64,000 nt of DNA from the NCBI GenBank assembly GCA_001466705.2, contig LATX02000181.1, forward strand, positions 620,001-684,000. The letters run 5' to 3'. Each line of letters starts with the position of its first letter. Positions within the stretch are counted from its first letter, which is position 1. The translations under genes were made by a program, and so were the position numbers. Below, in pieces: positions 22,467 through 33,168 of this stretch. Source of the DNA: Moniliophthora roreri. Its lineage: Eukaryota; Basidiomycota; Agaricomycetes; Agaricales; Marasmiaceae. Under the pieces are notes generated by a model. It searched no databases, was not told the DNA's origin, and saw nothing but the letters and a program-made list of their open reading frames with translations.

Positions 22467-23798
22467 ATGAGCTACAACGGAATCACCCAGCAACCTCCAG
22501 TGTCAGCATTCACCCCAGCACCTCCCCCACCAACTAAACTTAGTGTCTATCGCACCTTATTTTCCCGTGCAGGTGTCCATGTATCACCTCTATGCCTTGA
22601 TGCTATGAGCATCGGTGATGAATGGAACGGACTTTAAAGGTCCGATGGATGTCACCCTTCGAACAGCCAAGATGAAATATCAGAAGAATTCGTTGGAGAA
22701 TGAGCGGAAAAAGTGGGCTGCAAGATGAGATATTCATTGCTACCAAGGTGCCTTTGGTTCTTACGATTGTCGGCACACTGTACTCACTCCCGATTTCGAC
22801 TTGGAACAGTACACGACATTCCATAAACGCGCCAACACGTCTGCCGCGCAAAAGGCCGAGTCCGTGGGGAACAACATCAAGAATAGTATGTCATGTTCCG
22901 TCGAAGACACTTCAAAGAAACTCCGTGCGACATATATCTACCTGTTTTACGTGCATTGGTGGGAGTGGGATACTTCTATCGAAGAAGTTATGGATGAGCT
23001 GCATAATCTAGTCGTCCAAGGGAAAGCCCTTTACCTGGTGTGTATCCGATTCTGGTATCCGGTATCTGCGTAGCTGACGCTTGACCATGATAGGGCATCT
23101 CAGATACATCGGTCTGGGTCGTTGCAAAAGCAAGGCAGCACGCCGAGGATCACGGAAAGACCTCGTTCGTTGTGTATCAAAGCGAATGAGGTCTGATCAG
23201 TACATCATACCTGTGGATAGGGTCCTCGGTTAGTTCCGACTCCGACGCTCCTGCGACTTCTATCCTTTCAGTTACGGCGCTAGCTCCCTGGGACGTCCTA
23301 GCAGGAGGAAGACTCTGGACTGATGCTGAGGAAAAAGTGTCTCGGATGGGCATGGCAGGAAAATGTCCAGTCCAGGATGGCAGCGGATTGATGTGGAAGT
23401 AAAGGTTTCGAGGACGGGTGCGAGGAGTATCACTTCTGGTAAGTGTCTTTTCCGAGTCTATGTTGGGTTCGTTGTCTGATTGTTTCCAATATAGTGGCCA
23501 TCGCATGCAAAAGAGGACGCGTGTATTCCCTATCATCAGAGGTCGGAAAGTCGAAAAGCTGCAGCAGAACCTCGAAGTGTGGGATATTACACCTCCGTCT
23601 TAACAAATCAAGTTCTTGGAAAGTCAGATCGAGTTTGACGACGAGTTCCAGACGTCGATGATGGTGAGTTTGACTTTGATTTTGGTTTCAATTTTGATTT
23701 CTGACGATACATCGCCGATATAGGGCGATGGCAGTGGTATCTTTATGGGCTTGAAGATGGCAGGAGCGTTCAATCTGAGCGATATGGTGTTGATTTAG
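22467..23798 (+). pseudogene. AAD aldo/keto reductase AAD-3 (dead)
   Basis: Third long AAD copy, starting MSYNGITQQPPVSAFTPAP. The first exon loses frame after DEWN, the GGNFIDTA-type segment is missing and the GEW-to-stop change is present, as in AAD-1 and AAD-2. Downstream it is the best preserved: SVEDTSKKLRATYIYLFYVH, an intron, then IRGRKVEKLQQNLEVWDITP followed by TAA where copies 1 and 2 have GAA, and a final GLKMAGAFNLSDMVLI. A likely intron GTGAGT...TATAG separates SMM from GDGS. Not functional. Confidence 0.78.
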
Positions 23799-23938
23799 GA
23801 TGACGGCGGCAACACGTTCAAGAACGTCCCAAAGAATTCCGTATTCGAAAACCTGAATTTTTATTAAATGGCATACGGGATAGCGAATTGTATAGACAAG
23901 GTACTTAAACTATGTAAGTTACAATCAGAACAACGTGC

Positions 23939-26070
23939 CTATAGAAACAGATACCCCAAATTTTTACCCAGTTTAGCTTGGGGCATGATGCGAAGGACTT
24001 GAGAGGCAGAATGGAGATCGTGGTACTGAGTTATCAAGGCATCGGCTGCAGTGATCACGAGCGCTTGAGACTCCGATGTGCACCTGAAGTAACGAAAACC
24101 CTTCCTGTGCAGTTTCTCGAAGTCTTGGAGTGCCCCCGCTCTGCTCAAATACAGTAAGCCCAAAGTAGAAGACATAAATAGAGAGCGGCTTACTTGTACC
24201 ATCATACATGCTCATCAGCACCAATTCCCCCAACTCCGTTGCTTTGCTCGCCTCGTTCCGCCAAACCTGGAACACCTCCTTGACCATTACCAGTCGTTTT
24301 ATATTCACTATGTTGGTCATCGACTCGAGGATGATCCGGGTTAATGCTCGGATGGGGAATATCTACAAGTTCTTCGGCACCAATATCCCCAGCCATATTA
24401 CCCTGCTCGTCTTGTTCTGCCAAGCACAGAACACCTTGACCATCGTCGTGCATCTCGTGATGAGATTGTGGAACACTGCTTCCATCGTCTGGTCGAAGGG
24501 GGTAGTCAGGGATCCTTCGGAGGGGAATGCCAGCATCCATAGGTTGAGCTGGTGGCCATCCAGGGATAGGCGTGAAATAGTCGGGAGGTAGATTTCCCGT
24601 TTCTATTATCCGTTGAGTCACTCGAGTCCATTTCGATGACAGGCTCTGGCTAATGGAGGACTCATGCCAATGGTATCCTTCGTATAAATGCTGAGAAAGG
24701 ATCTGATCATGAACAAAACGTATAAACTCCTGTCCACGGGTACTTGTCGCCACGTACGAAGTGAAGTCGGTATCGTTGAGATGGTTTGCCAAGGCAGAGA
24801 TGAACGCTAAACGTTCCTTGTCATGACGACGTTCATCGTACCCTGGATGCGTGGAGAAAGCATCTTTAAGGAAGGGTAGCAACTGCGAACTCTGTTCTTG
24901 GACATCAGGATCATCATGTGTCCACAATTTCGCAAGGGTGGTGAACGGTATGACAAATCGAAGGTTCACGAGGCTCTGCAGTTCTGCTTGGTGTGACTTG
25001 ATAGACGAAATGAGGGTGCTTGTATCGCCTTGAGTTGCTAATTCCTGCCAGTACTGATGGAAATACAGCAACCTGACCCCCTCCGAGTGGAGAAGGGTAG
25101 GATCCCTCAAATTTGGCCGCGGTGCAATACATATGTACCAGTCTATGGAGTTCCAAAACGCCCATCGATCGTAAACCCAGCGCTCAACATCCGACTTCTG
25201 GATATCTCCCCACATTGTGAGCCTCCAATCCCCAAGGACAGCTGACATCGCTACAGAAGGAGGGATTGTTTCCAAGACATTCTGAAGATGGGGGAGCATT
25301 GACGGACTGTCCTGGAATGTGATGAATGCCCATTGGAATGCGCGCAACTCGTAAACGTTGAGAGTGAAAGAGTCCGACAACTGAACGTCCGACCATCTGA
25401 TCACTCGAAGGTCAAACGAGGACCAATCTGAGGCAGGGTCCCATATGTGAGTCCTCAATGTCGCAGGCAGTCTGTGGATATAGGATCTGATGGAGGGAAT
25501 CTTGACAAGTGCATGGAGCGCCTTGAACAAGAGCTGGTAAACTGCCCATGCTTGTGGTGATTTGTATGGACATATGAAATGGTAGGATGGGGTGAACTCA
25601 GGGTCAGATAGGGTGGGCCTCCGGAGACGGAGGAAGAGTGCCAATACTGGGAGGAATGTGGTAACAAAGTACAGCCCCGTACTGAGTGCGACTGAAACGA
25701 GGCAGAATGCGAATGGGATAGGATGCCTGGCCCACAGCAAATCCAAGATCCCAACGAAAAAGAATAGCAACGCGACCTCAAGTAGGATCGGCAGCACCGA
25801 CAAGAACGGTGACACACCCCATTTTTCAAAGCTATCTCGACGAATCTGGCGTAACGCCAACGCCTCTGCCGGTGTTGTAGTTGGTGGGTCTCGCTGTTGC
25901 TCCCGAAGCCATTGCTTACACAGAAGCCCAAAAAGCGCAGATGTGAGACTGAAAACGAGACTGAGGAACCACCAGCAATTGATACGGATCGAGGATGCAT
26001 CTGGTTCGAATTTCGAGCGTTCGAGGGGCATGGTTTGTGGGGCGTTAAGTTGTATCGAGATATGGGTGAG
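23939..26070 (-). CDS. DUF6535 membrane protein, copy 2
   Basis: Long exon 26070-24202 coding about 620 residues. It opens with a membrane segment SIRINCWWFLSLVFSLTSAL, then LCKQWLREQQRDPPTTTPAE and two further hydrophobic stretches (LPILLEVALLFFFVGILDLL; CLVSVALSTGLYFVTTFLPV). That is the typical DUF6535 domain, though its first part is missing. A long soluble C-terminal region follows. A last exon (about 24140-23942) after a GTATGA...GAGCAG intron has a plausible frame reading FRYFRCTSESQALVITAADA, but the splice phase is not settled. The n at 26071 may have removed the start. Family function is unknown. Confidence 0.75.
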
Positions 26071-26071
26071 N

Positions 26072-26250
26072 TCAGCTTCTCCCATGATTGTTGAGCCGTA
26101 GGTCCTTTCTTTTCTTTGGCCTTTCCTATAGACTATGAAGGGAACCAATAAGCAGACTTCATGGGATTCGATGTACTGAATATACCGCACTTCATCTTTT
26201 TGTACATATTCAGCTCGTGAAGGTGGTAGTGGTATCTGTGCAGCCGACAC
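26072..26250 (-). CDS. Unrecognised ORF fragment at contig edge
   Basis: Reads from an ATG at 26250 as MSAAQIPLPPSRAEYVQKDE through a short hydrophobic stretch CLLVPFIVYR to the n at 26071. It follows the DUF6535-2 frame across the n only by coincidence, because the n stands for an unknown length. It could be the first exon of a gene divergent from Derlin, or chance. Confidence 0.25.
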
Positions 26251-27080
26251 CGGCGATGCACCATTCTAAGTGAAAAGTCAAAGGAAAGTAAGCGAGGATC
26301 TGTTTAACCAACGTGCCTGTTCGAGAGTCGACATCGCTGGGACTGTACTACCAGCAAAACCTCAAGGCGTTCACACTCGAGAGCCTGTGAAGTCATTACA
26401 TGATATACACGGTGTGCAGTCAAGGTGATGGTGAGAAAGAAGGAGACGCGCGTTATTTTCTTTGAGGAAGCCAGGCATGGTACACTCGACGTGATAACGA
26501 CGGTAAAAGGTTATTCATTCAACAAAATATACATGAGATTCGCATATTGTACGACTTATCTGTGAGCTGATCAAGGATGAGACATGGCGTAGATAGCGTC
26601 GGTTCTGGGTACGGGTTTAGCTTCTTCGAGCATGCTTGAGAGGCAAAGGGTAGCCGACAATATTGAATGAGAAAGTCTGCTAAAAGTCTGGGGGCTGGAT
26701 GATATTGAGCCTTTGGTGATACGAGAAGGAAGACGGCGGACTAAGCATGGTGTGCGTGTGGAAGGAATCTTGGACTTGGATTCGGAGGGACATAAAAGTC
26801 TCTGCGAATGTCCCAGCGATGCAAGAAAGACGCCGTCACGTGTGCGGACCCACGCTTTTCTCCACCTCAAATATCCACTCAATTCAAAAATCCGACCAGC
26901 TCCTACATCTCTTCATCTTTGTACTTTCCGTCAAACGAGCAAGCTCTCAGCGTAGGACACGCGCTCGGGTTTCCATCTGAAAATGATGCGCGCGCCTGTG
27001 ATTACACGTGTGTTGATCTAACACGTAAGGTCCAAATTTCTCGAGCCAATACGCTTCTTCTCTGTTGACCTTCATCCACC
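26251..27080. other. Intergenic region upstream of Derlin
   Basis: No convincing gene. A minus-strand ORF at 26571-26882 (103 codons) has no recognisable feature. The part 26758-27080 is repeated at 27758-28068. Contains the presumed Derlin promoter, with a CT-rich stretch before the ATG. Confidence 0.5.
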
Positions 27081-27403
27081 ATGGAGTCAGTTCTTTCTAA
27101 ATTGCGCAATATACCACCGGTCACTCGTTTCCTGACCCTATCACTCATCGGCATAACAGGGACTTCCCTCTTGAATCTCGTCTCTGCATACAAATTGATC
27201 TATGTCCAACGTTTCGTGTTTTCCAAGTTTGAGGTATGATACAAGCTTTGATAACGAACCGTGCCTAATATTCTATCTTCTCAAGTTCTGGAGACTGTAT
27301 ACCAGCTTCTTCCTTGGAAGTTATGGAGTCACCCTACTCTTTCCTGTGACTTAACCTCGTTCTGCAGGTGGTGGCATCAGTTTCATTTTTGAGATAATTA
27401 TGC
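27081..27403 (+). CDS. Derlin-family protein, 5' half, interrupted by a transposon
   Basis: Derlins are rhomboid-like membrane proteins of the ER-associated degradation pathway. Exons are 27081-27233 (ESVLSKLRNIPPVTRFLTL, then NLVSAYKLIYVQRFVFSKFE), 27286-27319 (FWRLYTSFFLG) and 27368-27403 (GGGISFIFEIIM). All match the Derlin N-terminal half: PPVTR, the first helix, WR-TSFF and GGG-F-F. The frame ends where a transposon begins at 27404. The matching 3' half is at 32647. As it stands the gene cannot make a full protein. Confidence 0.85.
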
Positions 27404-27756
27404 CATCTGCAAAAATGACAAGAGGACATCACTGGATACAGGGGGTCATACACCCATGAAACCAGTCTTCACAAGTCTCTGTGGGTTTAACCTGGTTTCT
27501 GTAGGTTAGGATGGAGGTATAACTCACCAAACCTGGCATAACCAGTTATCAGAGTGTGTAACTGGGACATAACCCTCCGTAACTTGATGTGTCTGGCTTT
27601 AGTAATTCACGTCCCACCATAATCTGCCATACCAAGTGCTAGTAGACAGACAAGTCAGCTTGAGGTGACTTTAAAAATTGTGTGTCTTACTGACCAGTAA
27701 CAACACAGGCGGGCAGTGAGCTGGAACCAGAACATGGCATTCACTATTGAGCCAGG
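27404..27756 (+). mobile_element. CATCTG element, left end (in Derlin, copy 1)
   Basis: First 353 bases of a repeated element that starts CATCTGCAAAAATGAC. Identical in order to 28384-28736 and close to 31065-31415. Contains subterminal repeats of words such as AACCTGG and CATAACC. Ends at a contig break. Confidence 0.8.
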
Positions 27757-27757
27757 N

Positions 27758-28383
27758 TTGGACTTGGATTCGGAGGGACATAAAAGTCTCTGCGAATGTC
27801 CCAGCGATGCAAGAAAGACGCCGTCACGTGTGCGGACCCACGCTTTTCTCCACCTCAAATATCCACTCAATTCAAAAATCCGACCAGCTCCTACATCTCT
27901 TCATCTTTGTACTTTCCGTCAAACGAGCAAGCTCTCAGCGTAGGACACGCGCTCGGGTTTCCATCTGAAAATGATGCGCGCGCCTGTGATTACACGTGTG
28001 TTGATCTAACACGTAAGGTCCAAATTTCTCGAGCCAATACGCTTCTTCTCTGTTGACCTTCATCCACCATGGAGTCAGTTCTTTCTAAATTGCGCAATAT
28101 ACCACCGGTCACTCGTTTCCTGACCCTATCACTCATCGGCATAACAGGGACTTCCCTCTTGAATCTCGTCTCTGCATACAAATTGATCTATGTCCGTGTT
28201 TTCCAAGTTTGAGGTATGATACAAGCTTTGATAACGAACCGTGCCTAATATTCTATCTTCTCAAGTTCTGGAGACTGTATACCAGCTTCTTCCTTGGAAG
28301 TTATGGAGTCACCCTACTCTTTCCTGTGACTTAACCTCGTTCTGCAGGTGGTGGCATCAGTTTCATTTTTGAGATAATTATGC
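27758..28383 (+). pseudogene. Second copy of Derlin 5' half, frameshifted
   Basis: Repeats 26758-27403 after the n at 27757, including upstream DNA and Derlin exons (ATG at 28069). Eight bases of exon 1, between TATGTCC and GTGTTTTCC, are missing, shifting the frame to VRVFQV and a TGA. Otherwise it is nearly identical to the first copy. Either an allele, a duplicate or an unmerged contig end. Confidence 0.8.
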
Positions 28384-30323
28384 CATCTGCAAAAATGACA
28401 AGAGGACATCACTGGATACAGGGGGTCATACACCCATGAAACCAGTCTTCACAAGTCTCTGTGGGTTTAACCTGGTTTCTGTAGGTTAGGATGGAGGTAT
28501 AACTCACCAAACCTGGCATAACCAGTTATCAGAGTGTGTAACTGGGACATAACCCTCCGTAACTTGATGTGTCTGGCTTTAGTAATTCACGTCCCACCAT
28601 AATCTGCCATACCAAGTGCTAGTAGACAGACAAGTCAGCTTGAGGTGACTTTAAAAATTGTGTGTCTTACTGACCAGTAACAACACAGGCGGGCAGTGAG
28701 CTGGAACCAGAACATGGCATTCACTATTGAGCCAGGGAAGCGTCACGTGGGAGAACAGTCCAGGTGCTTGGGGCTTAAATTCCAATGTCCATCTGATTTT
28801 CAAACTCTGCTCCTTTCCTTCTAACCACTACCATCATCGGGTCATCCCAGCTTTGTCCCAGCTCTGCCCCATCATAGCTCCCCTTTCATCGGCTTTCATC
28901 TCACTCTATGGGCCTTCTTGTCCCTCAATTGTGCATTCTGTGAGTTAGTGTATCAATGTACTCTGTGATTCCTTGTAATTCACTGACAAAACCTTTGTCT
29001 CAGATGCTCCAGTGAGGACAGGTGACATGTCAACTACTTATTGCTGGTCTCAAGAAGTTGATCAGTATATGTGAGCAGGGCTATCGCATGGGATGTATGG
29101 GTAGCAGGTGGTTTCAAGGCATGTTTCCCATTTATGCATTCAGATGTTCACTGATTCAAACACTGACAGCTTCCAGGCAAATTTGCGCCTGATCATGGGT
29201 TTTGACCTCAAGCACCAACACACATAAGTAGTCTCAACATCTTTACATGAATGGCAGCACACCCCACTTTGCCTCTGTCTCAAGGTTCAACCCTCGAAGG
29301 TTCATGTCATGTTCTTGTTCTTATCTACTATCTCCTCACTGACCAACCATATCCTAGTTGTATGCATCCAATACCATCAATACTCGCTGGCATAGTGAGT
29401 ACATATCACATAACACCCTTCATAACATGTCTAACTCACCTTGTAGGATGCTGACACTATTGATCGGATACGCTGACACATGTCTTGACTCTCACTTACT
29501 CGGTGTGTGTGTCTCTACTTCATTGCGTGATTATATACTCAACTATAGTGCATTCAGGACTACCGAAACATGTTTGAAGTTGGATTTCCATGCTGTGAGT
29601 CCAGTATACACTCGCCTCATTCTTGTTTGCTAATGAACCTTCTTAGTGCTGATTTGGGTCTTGTATGGATGGATGACAGGGTCCTGCAGCTCAGAGCAGC
29701 GCACTTGGTACCTTTCTTGTATGTCATTAGAATGCCAATAGACATTTTTATATCAGATATTTTGGCTAAGCCCGTGTTCTGCTTGAACACTGTCAAACTA
29801 GATATACTAGTCCTGTGGCCTGTATTTCAGGATACTCTTGGGGACTAGACACACACCAAAACCCAACATGAGCCCTACTAACTAGTTACAAACCCCTGAA
29901 ACCAGTTATAGACTCTGATAACCTGACATATCTGGGTTATGTCAGCAACATATCCAGGTTATGCTAGGTTATAGTAGTTTATGACGAGTTTCAAGGGAGT
30001 TATGCATCCCCCACATTAACAATACAACCCTGGCACAACCCCCAGTAATATGTCGAACCTAGAAAAGACCCACTTTTATTCATTTTACACTATTTCTGAA
30101 TTGGAACACTTTAATATGACACAAGATAACAGGTAATAAGGACTAGAGTGAGCCCAGTCTGCTAGTCATTGCCTTAGAGAAGCTATAGTGCATTGGAAAG
30201 TATGAAGAGCTATATGATATGCTATACAGAGGTGTCTAAGCTGTACTTTCTGACCTATCTATGTATCAGATCCAAAGCAGATCACTCCTGAAACCTGTAG
30301 GGAATCTAACTATGGCCCAATGA
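28384..30323 (+). mobile_element. CATCTG element, left 1.94 kb
   Basis: Longest left part of the element. After the terminal repeat CATCTGCAAAAATGAC come subterminal repeats, then low-coding DNA. Short ORFs (for example 28727-28948 and 29570-29848) have no recognisable domain. 29866-30060 holds many direct and inverted copies of GGTTAT-type words, like the binding-site arrays at the ends of DNA transposons. No transposase seen. The right part is found at 33169-34770, overlapping by the CTGTAGGGAA word near 30297. Confidence 0.75.
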
Positions 30324-30377
30324 NTTCCCTGCACCCAGTGTTAGCATAAATACACTAACATTGGCAGGCATTCTCAC

Positions 30378-30964
30378 TTCATGAGCTGGCACAAAGTTGC
30401 AAACTAAGAGCAACATGCTCATAACAGTGTGTTCAGCAACTGAAGTAACATTTGAGCCAGAAACTTTGAGTACTTGAATGTTGTGGTTGACAGCAGCATC
30501 CAGGTTGATGTGATCAGAGCCAACACCAGCAGTAATACAGATCTTGAGGTTCTTTGCCTGTGTGGATTGAGGTACGAGCAAAAGAAGATGATTTAGGCAT
30601 GTCCAAGTTGTACCTTCTGAATCAAATCTTGAGTAAGGTAGCTGGGATGAAACAGTGTTGTAATTAAGACTTCAGCATCTTCAATATGTTTCTGAAGATC
30701 ACTGTCAGGCCCTTCCTTGCTGCTGGATACTATATGAATCCTGCGTTAGTAACCAGCATTAAAAGAGATGAACTTAGTACATACCAATGAATTTGTGTCC
30801 TCAAGCTTTCAACCATTCAGATAAGCCAAGCTATAAATGCTGTTTCAGCACAGATACTAGTGGTCATCCAGTGAGCAACATGCCTTGTTTTCCACTGTTC
30901 CAAGCAGGCGAAGCTCCTGTTGAGCAGCTTTGAAACCATTATATAGGATAGCGAGAACTTTCAT
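30378..30964 (-). pseudogene. fdh: NAD-dependent formate dehydrogenase copy 1, exons 1-4, with CpG decay
   Basis: Same exon layout as FDH copy 2: start ATG at 30964, exon 1 30964-30884 with the same GC donor, and exon 4 ending FVPAHE at 30378. Coding matches include [20 protein letters not shown] and [20 protein letters not shown]. Exon 2 carries a TGA (30803-30801) where copies 2 and 3 have CGA. Nearly all differences from copy 2 are CpG to TpG or CpA. Exons 5-8 are missing past the n at 30324. A transposon sits 100 bases upstream in the TATA box. Dead by three independent criteria. Confidence 0.85.
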
Positions 30965-31057
30965 GATGATCTAGAAGTTGTTGATGCATAGAAGAGTGTG
31001 AAGCAAAGGAAGTGCAGATGAGTTTGAGTTGTGATGCTGAACGACATTTCCTGAAGG

Positions 31058-31064
31058 CCTTTTA
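31058..31064 (-). promoter_or_regulatory. Split TATA box of FDH copy 1
   Basis: Intact FDH copies have TATAAAAGG about 100 bases before the ATG. Here the AAAAGG half lies next to the element's left end and GTATA lies beyond its right end at 34771. Removing the element and one TA restores the box. Confidence 0.75.
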
Positions 31065-32539
31065 CATCTGCAAAAATGACAAGAGGACATCACCAGATAC
31101 AGAGGGTCATACACCCATGAAACCAGTCTTTACAAGTCTCTGTGGGTTTAACCTGGTTTCTGTAGATTAGAATGAAGGTATAACTCACCAAACCCAGCAT
31201 AACCAGTTATCAGAGTGTGTAACTGGGACATAACTTCCATAACTTGATGTGTCTGGCTTTAGTAATTCATATCCCACCATAATCTGCCATACCAAGTGCT
31301 AGTAGACAGACAAGTCAGCTTGAGGTGACTTTAAAAATTGTGTGTCTTACTGACCAGTAACAATATGGGCAGGCAGCGAGCTGAAACCAGAACACAGTGT
31401 TCACTATTGAGCCAGGGAAGTGTCACATGGGAGAACAGTCCAGGTGCTCAGGGTTTAAATTCCAATGTCTGTCCAATTTTCGAACTCTGCTCCTTTCCTT
31501 CTAACCACTACCATTATTGGGTCATCTCAGCTTTGTCCCAGCTCTGCCCCATCATAGCTCCCCTCTCATCTGCCTTCATCTCACTCTATGGGCCTTCTTG
31601 TCTCTCAATTGTGCATTCTGTAAGTCAGTGTATCAATGTACTCTGTGATTCCTTGTAATTCACTGATGAAACCTTTGTCTCAGATGCTCCAGTAAGGACA
31701 GGTGATGTGTCAACTACTTATCACTGGTCTCAAGGAGTTGATCAGTATATGCGAGCAGGGCTATCACATGGGATGTATAGGTAGCAGGTGGTTTCAAGGC
31801 ATGTTTCCCATTTATGCATTCAGATGTTCACTGATTCAAACACTGACAGCTTCCAGGCAAATTTGCGCCTGATCATGGGTTTTGACCTCAAGCGCCAACA
31901 CACATAAGTAGTCTCAACATCTTTACATGAATGGCAGCACACCCCACTTTGCCTCTGTCTCAAGGTTCAAACCTTGAAGGTTTATGTCGTGTTCTCATTC
32001 TTATCTACTATCCTCTCACTGACCAACCATATCCTAGTTGTATGTGTCCGATACCATCAATACTTGCTGGCATAGTGAGTACATATCACATAACACCCTT
32101 CATGACATGTCTAACTCACCTTGTAGAATGCTGACAATATTGATCGGATACGCTGACACATGTCTCGACTCTCACTTACTCAGTGTGTGTGTCTCTACTT
32201 CATTGTGTGATTATATACTCAACTATAGTGCATTCAGGACTACCGAAACATGTTTGAAGTTGGATTTCCATGCTGTGAGTCCAGTATACACTCGCCTCGT
32301 TCTCACTTGCTAATGAACCTTCTTAGTGCTGATTTGGGTCTCATATAGATGGATGACAGGGTCCTGCAGCTCAGAGCAGCACACTTAGTACCTTTCTTGT
32401 ATGTCGTTAGAATGCCAATAGACATTTTTATATCAGATATTTTGGCTAAGCCCGTGTTCTGCTTGAACACTGTCAAACTAGATATACTAGTCCTGTGGCC
32501 TGTAGTTCAGGATACCCTTGGGGACTAGACACACACCAA
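31065..32539 (+). mobile_element. CATCTG element in FDH promoter, left part
   Basis: Left 1475 bases of the copy inserted upstream of FDH copy 1. Starts CATCTGCAAAAATGAC directly after FDH sequence ending CCTTTTA. Aligns with 28384-29860 throughout, with many C-to-T and G-to-A differences. Ends at the n at 32540. Confidence 0.85.
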
Positions 32540-32540
32540 N

Positions 32541-32646
32541 CACAACCTCTGGGACTGGTTACAATGATTCTTAGTGTATCATAGCCAGTTACTGGGGGTG
32601 ATATCGGGTGGTGTGGGCAGATAACCATTGGTCATTTTTTCAGATG
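32541..32646 (+). mobile_element. CATCTG element, right end (Derlin copy)
   Basis: Right terminus GGTCATTTTTTCAGATG, near-identical to 34665-34770, followed immediately by Derlin coding sequence. The inverted terminal repeats pair as CATCTGMAAAAATGAC. This contig therefore belongs to the Derlin locus, not to the FDH insertion around it. Confidence 0.8.
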
Positions 32647-32950
32647 GCTATAGTATGTATTCTATGAATTCAACAGGGACACATACCAATGGATCATTGT
32701 CAGGACCCTATGGACATAAATCTGGAGACCTGGCTTGGCAGCTTTTCTTAGCTGCAGTTGCTATAATCGTGCGTTATTCTACACGTTCTTGACCATAACC
32801 TCCAACTACTAAATCCATACTCCCACAGCTGGCCTCCTACCCTGTCAAATCTATAGTCTTCTTCCATCCCCTCCTCCTCTGTATCATCTCCCTCTCTTCA
32901 ATGCTCGCTCCTCCTGGTGATCAAACATCTCTCTTTGGACTTGTGACAAT
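32647..32950 (+). pseudogene. Derlin-family protein, 3' half
   Basis: Plus-strand codons read HTNGSLSGPYGHKSGDLAWQ, LFLAAVAIIV, then after an intron-like stretch (about 32770-32829) LASYPVKSIVFFHPLLLCII and SMLAPPGDQTSLFGLVTIPV. These are the second half of a Derlin: SGPY, DLAWQLF, FFHPLLL, and APPG-QTSLFGL before the next helix. After TIPV (near 32960) the frame leaves the family and enters unrelated DNA, so a second break exists. It completes 27081-27403. Confidence 0.85.
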
Positions 32951-33167
32951 CCCCGTTCAACATTGCACAAAATGGCAAGTTGGCATAACCTAGGGACAAC
33001 ACCCAAGACTCGTGATCACCCTCATATACCTAGGGATCCCTGGTTATGAGGGTTATGACAAAGGGGAGGGGGGGGGGGGGGGTTATGTTACTCATGATTC
33101 GTCATGACCCTCCACCAACTTGTTATGAAGTCCGTGATTTGACACGACAAGTAAGTGGAGTGCTTGG
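32951..33167. other. Foreign DNA breaking Derlin after TIPV, with an 18-G run
   Basis: Begins where Derlin homology stops. Contains GGTTATG words and an uninterrupted run of 18 G (33069-33086). Resembles the subterminal part of a transposon but no second end is present before the n at 33168. Confidence 0.5.
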
Positions 33168-33168
33168 N

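Noticed and set aside
26571..26882. 103-codon minus-strand ORF upstream of Derlin
   Set aside because: No hydrophobic segment, motif or splice support; likely chance in promoter DNA.
27396..32652. TA target duplication for the Derlin insertion
   Set aside because: The flanks are ...ATGC and GCTATA..., so TA is not duplicated here. The TA claim rests only on the FDH site.
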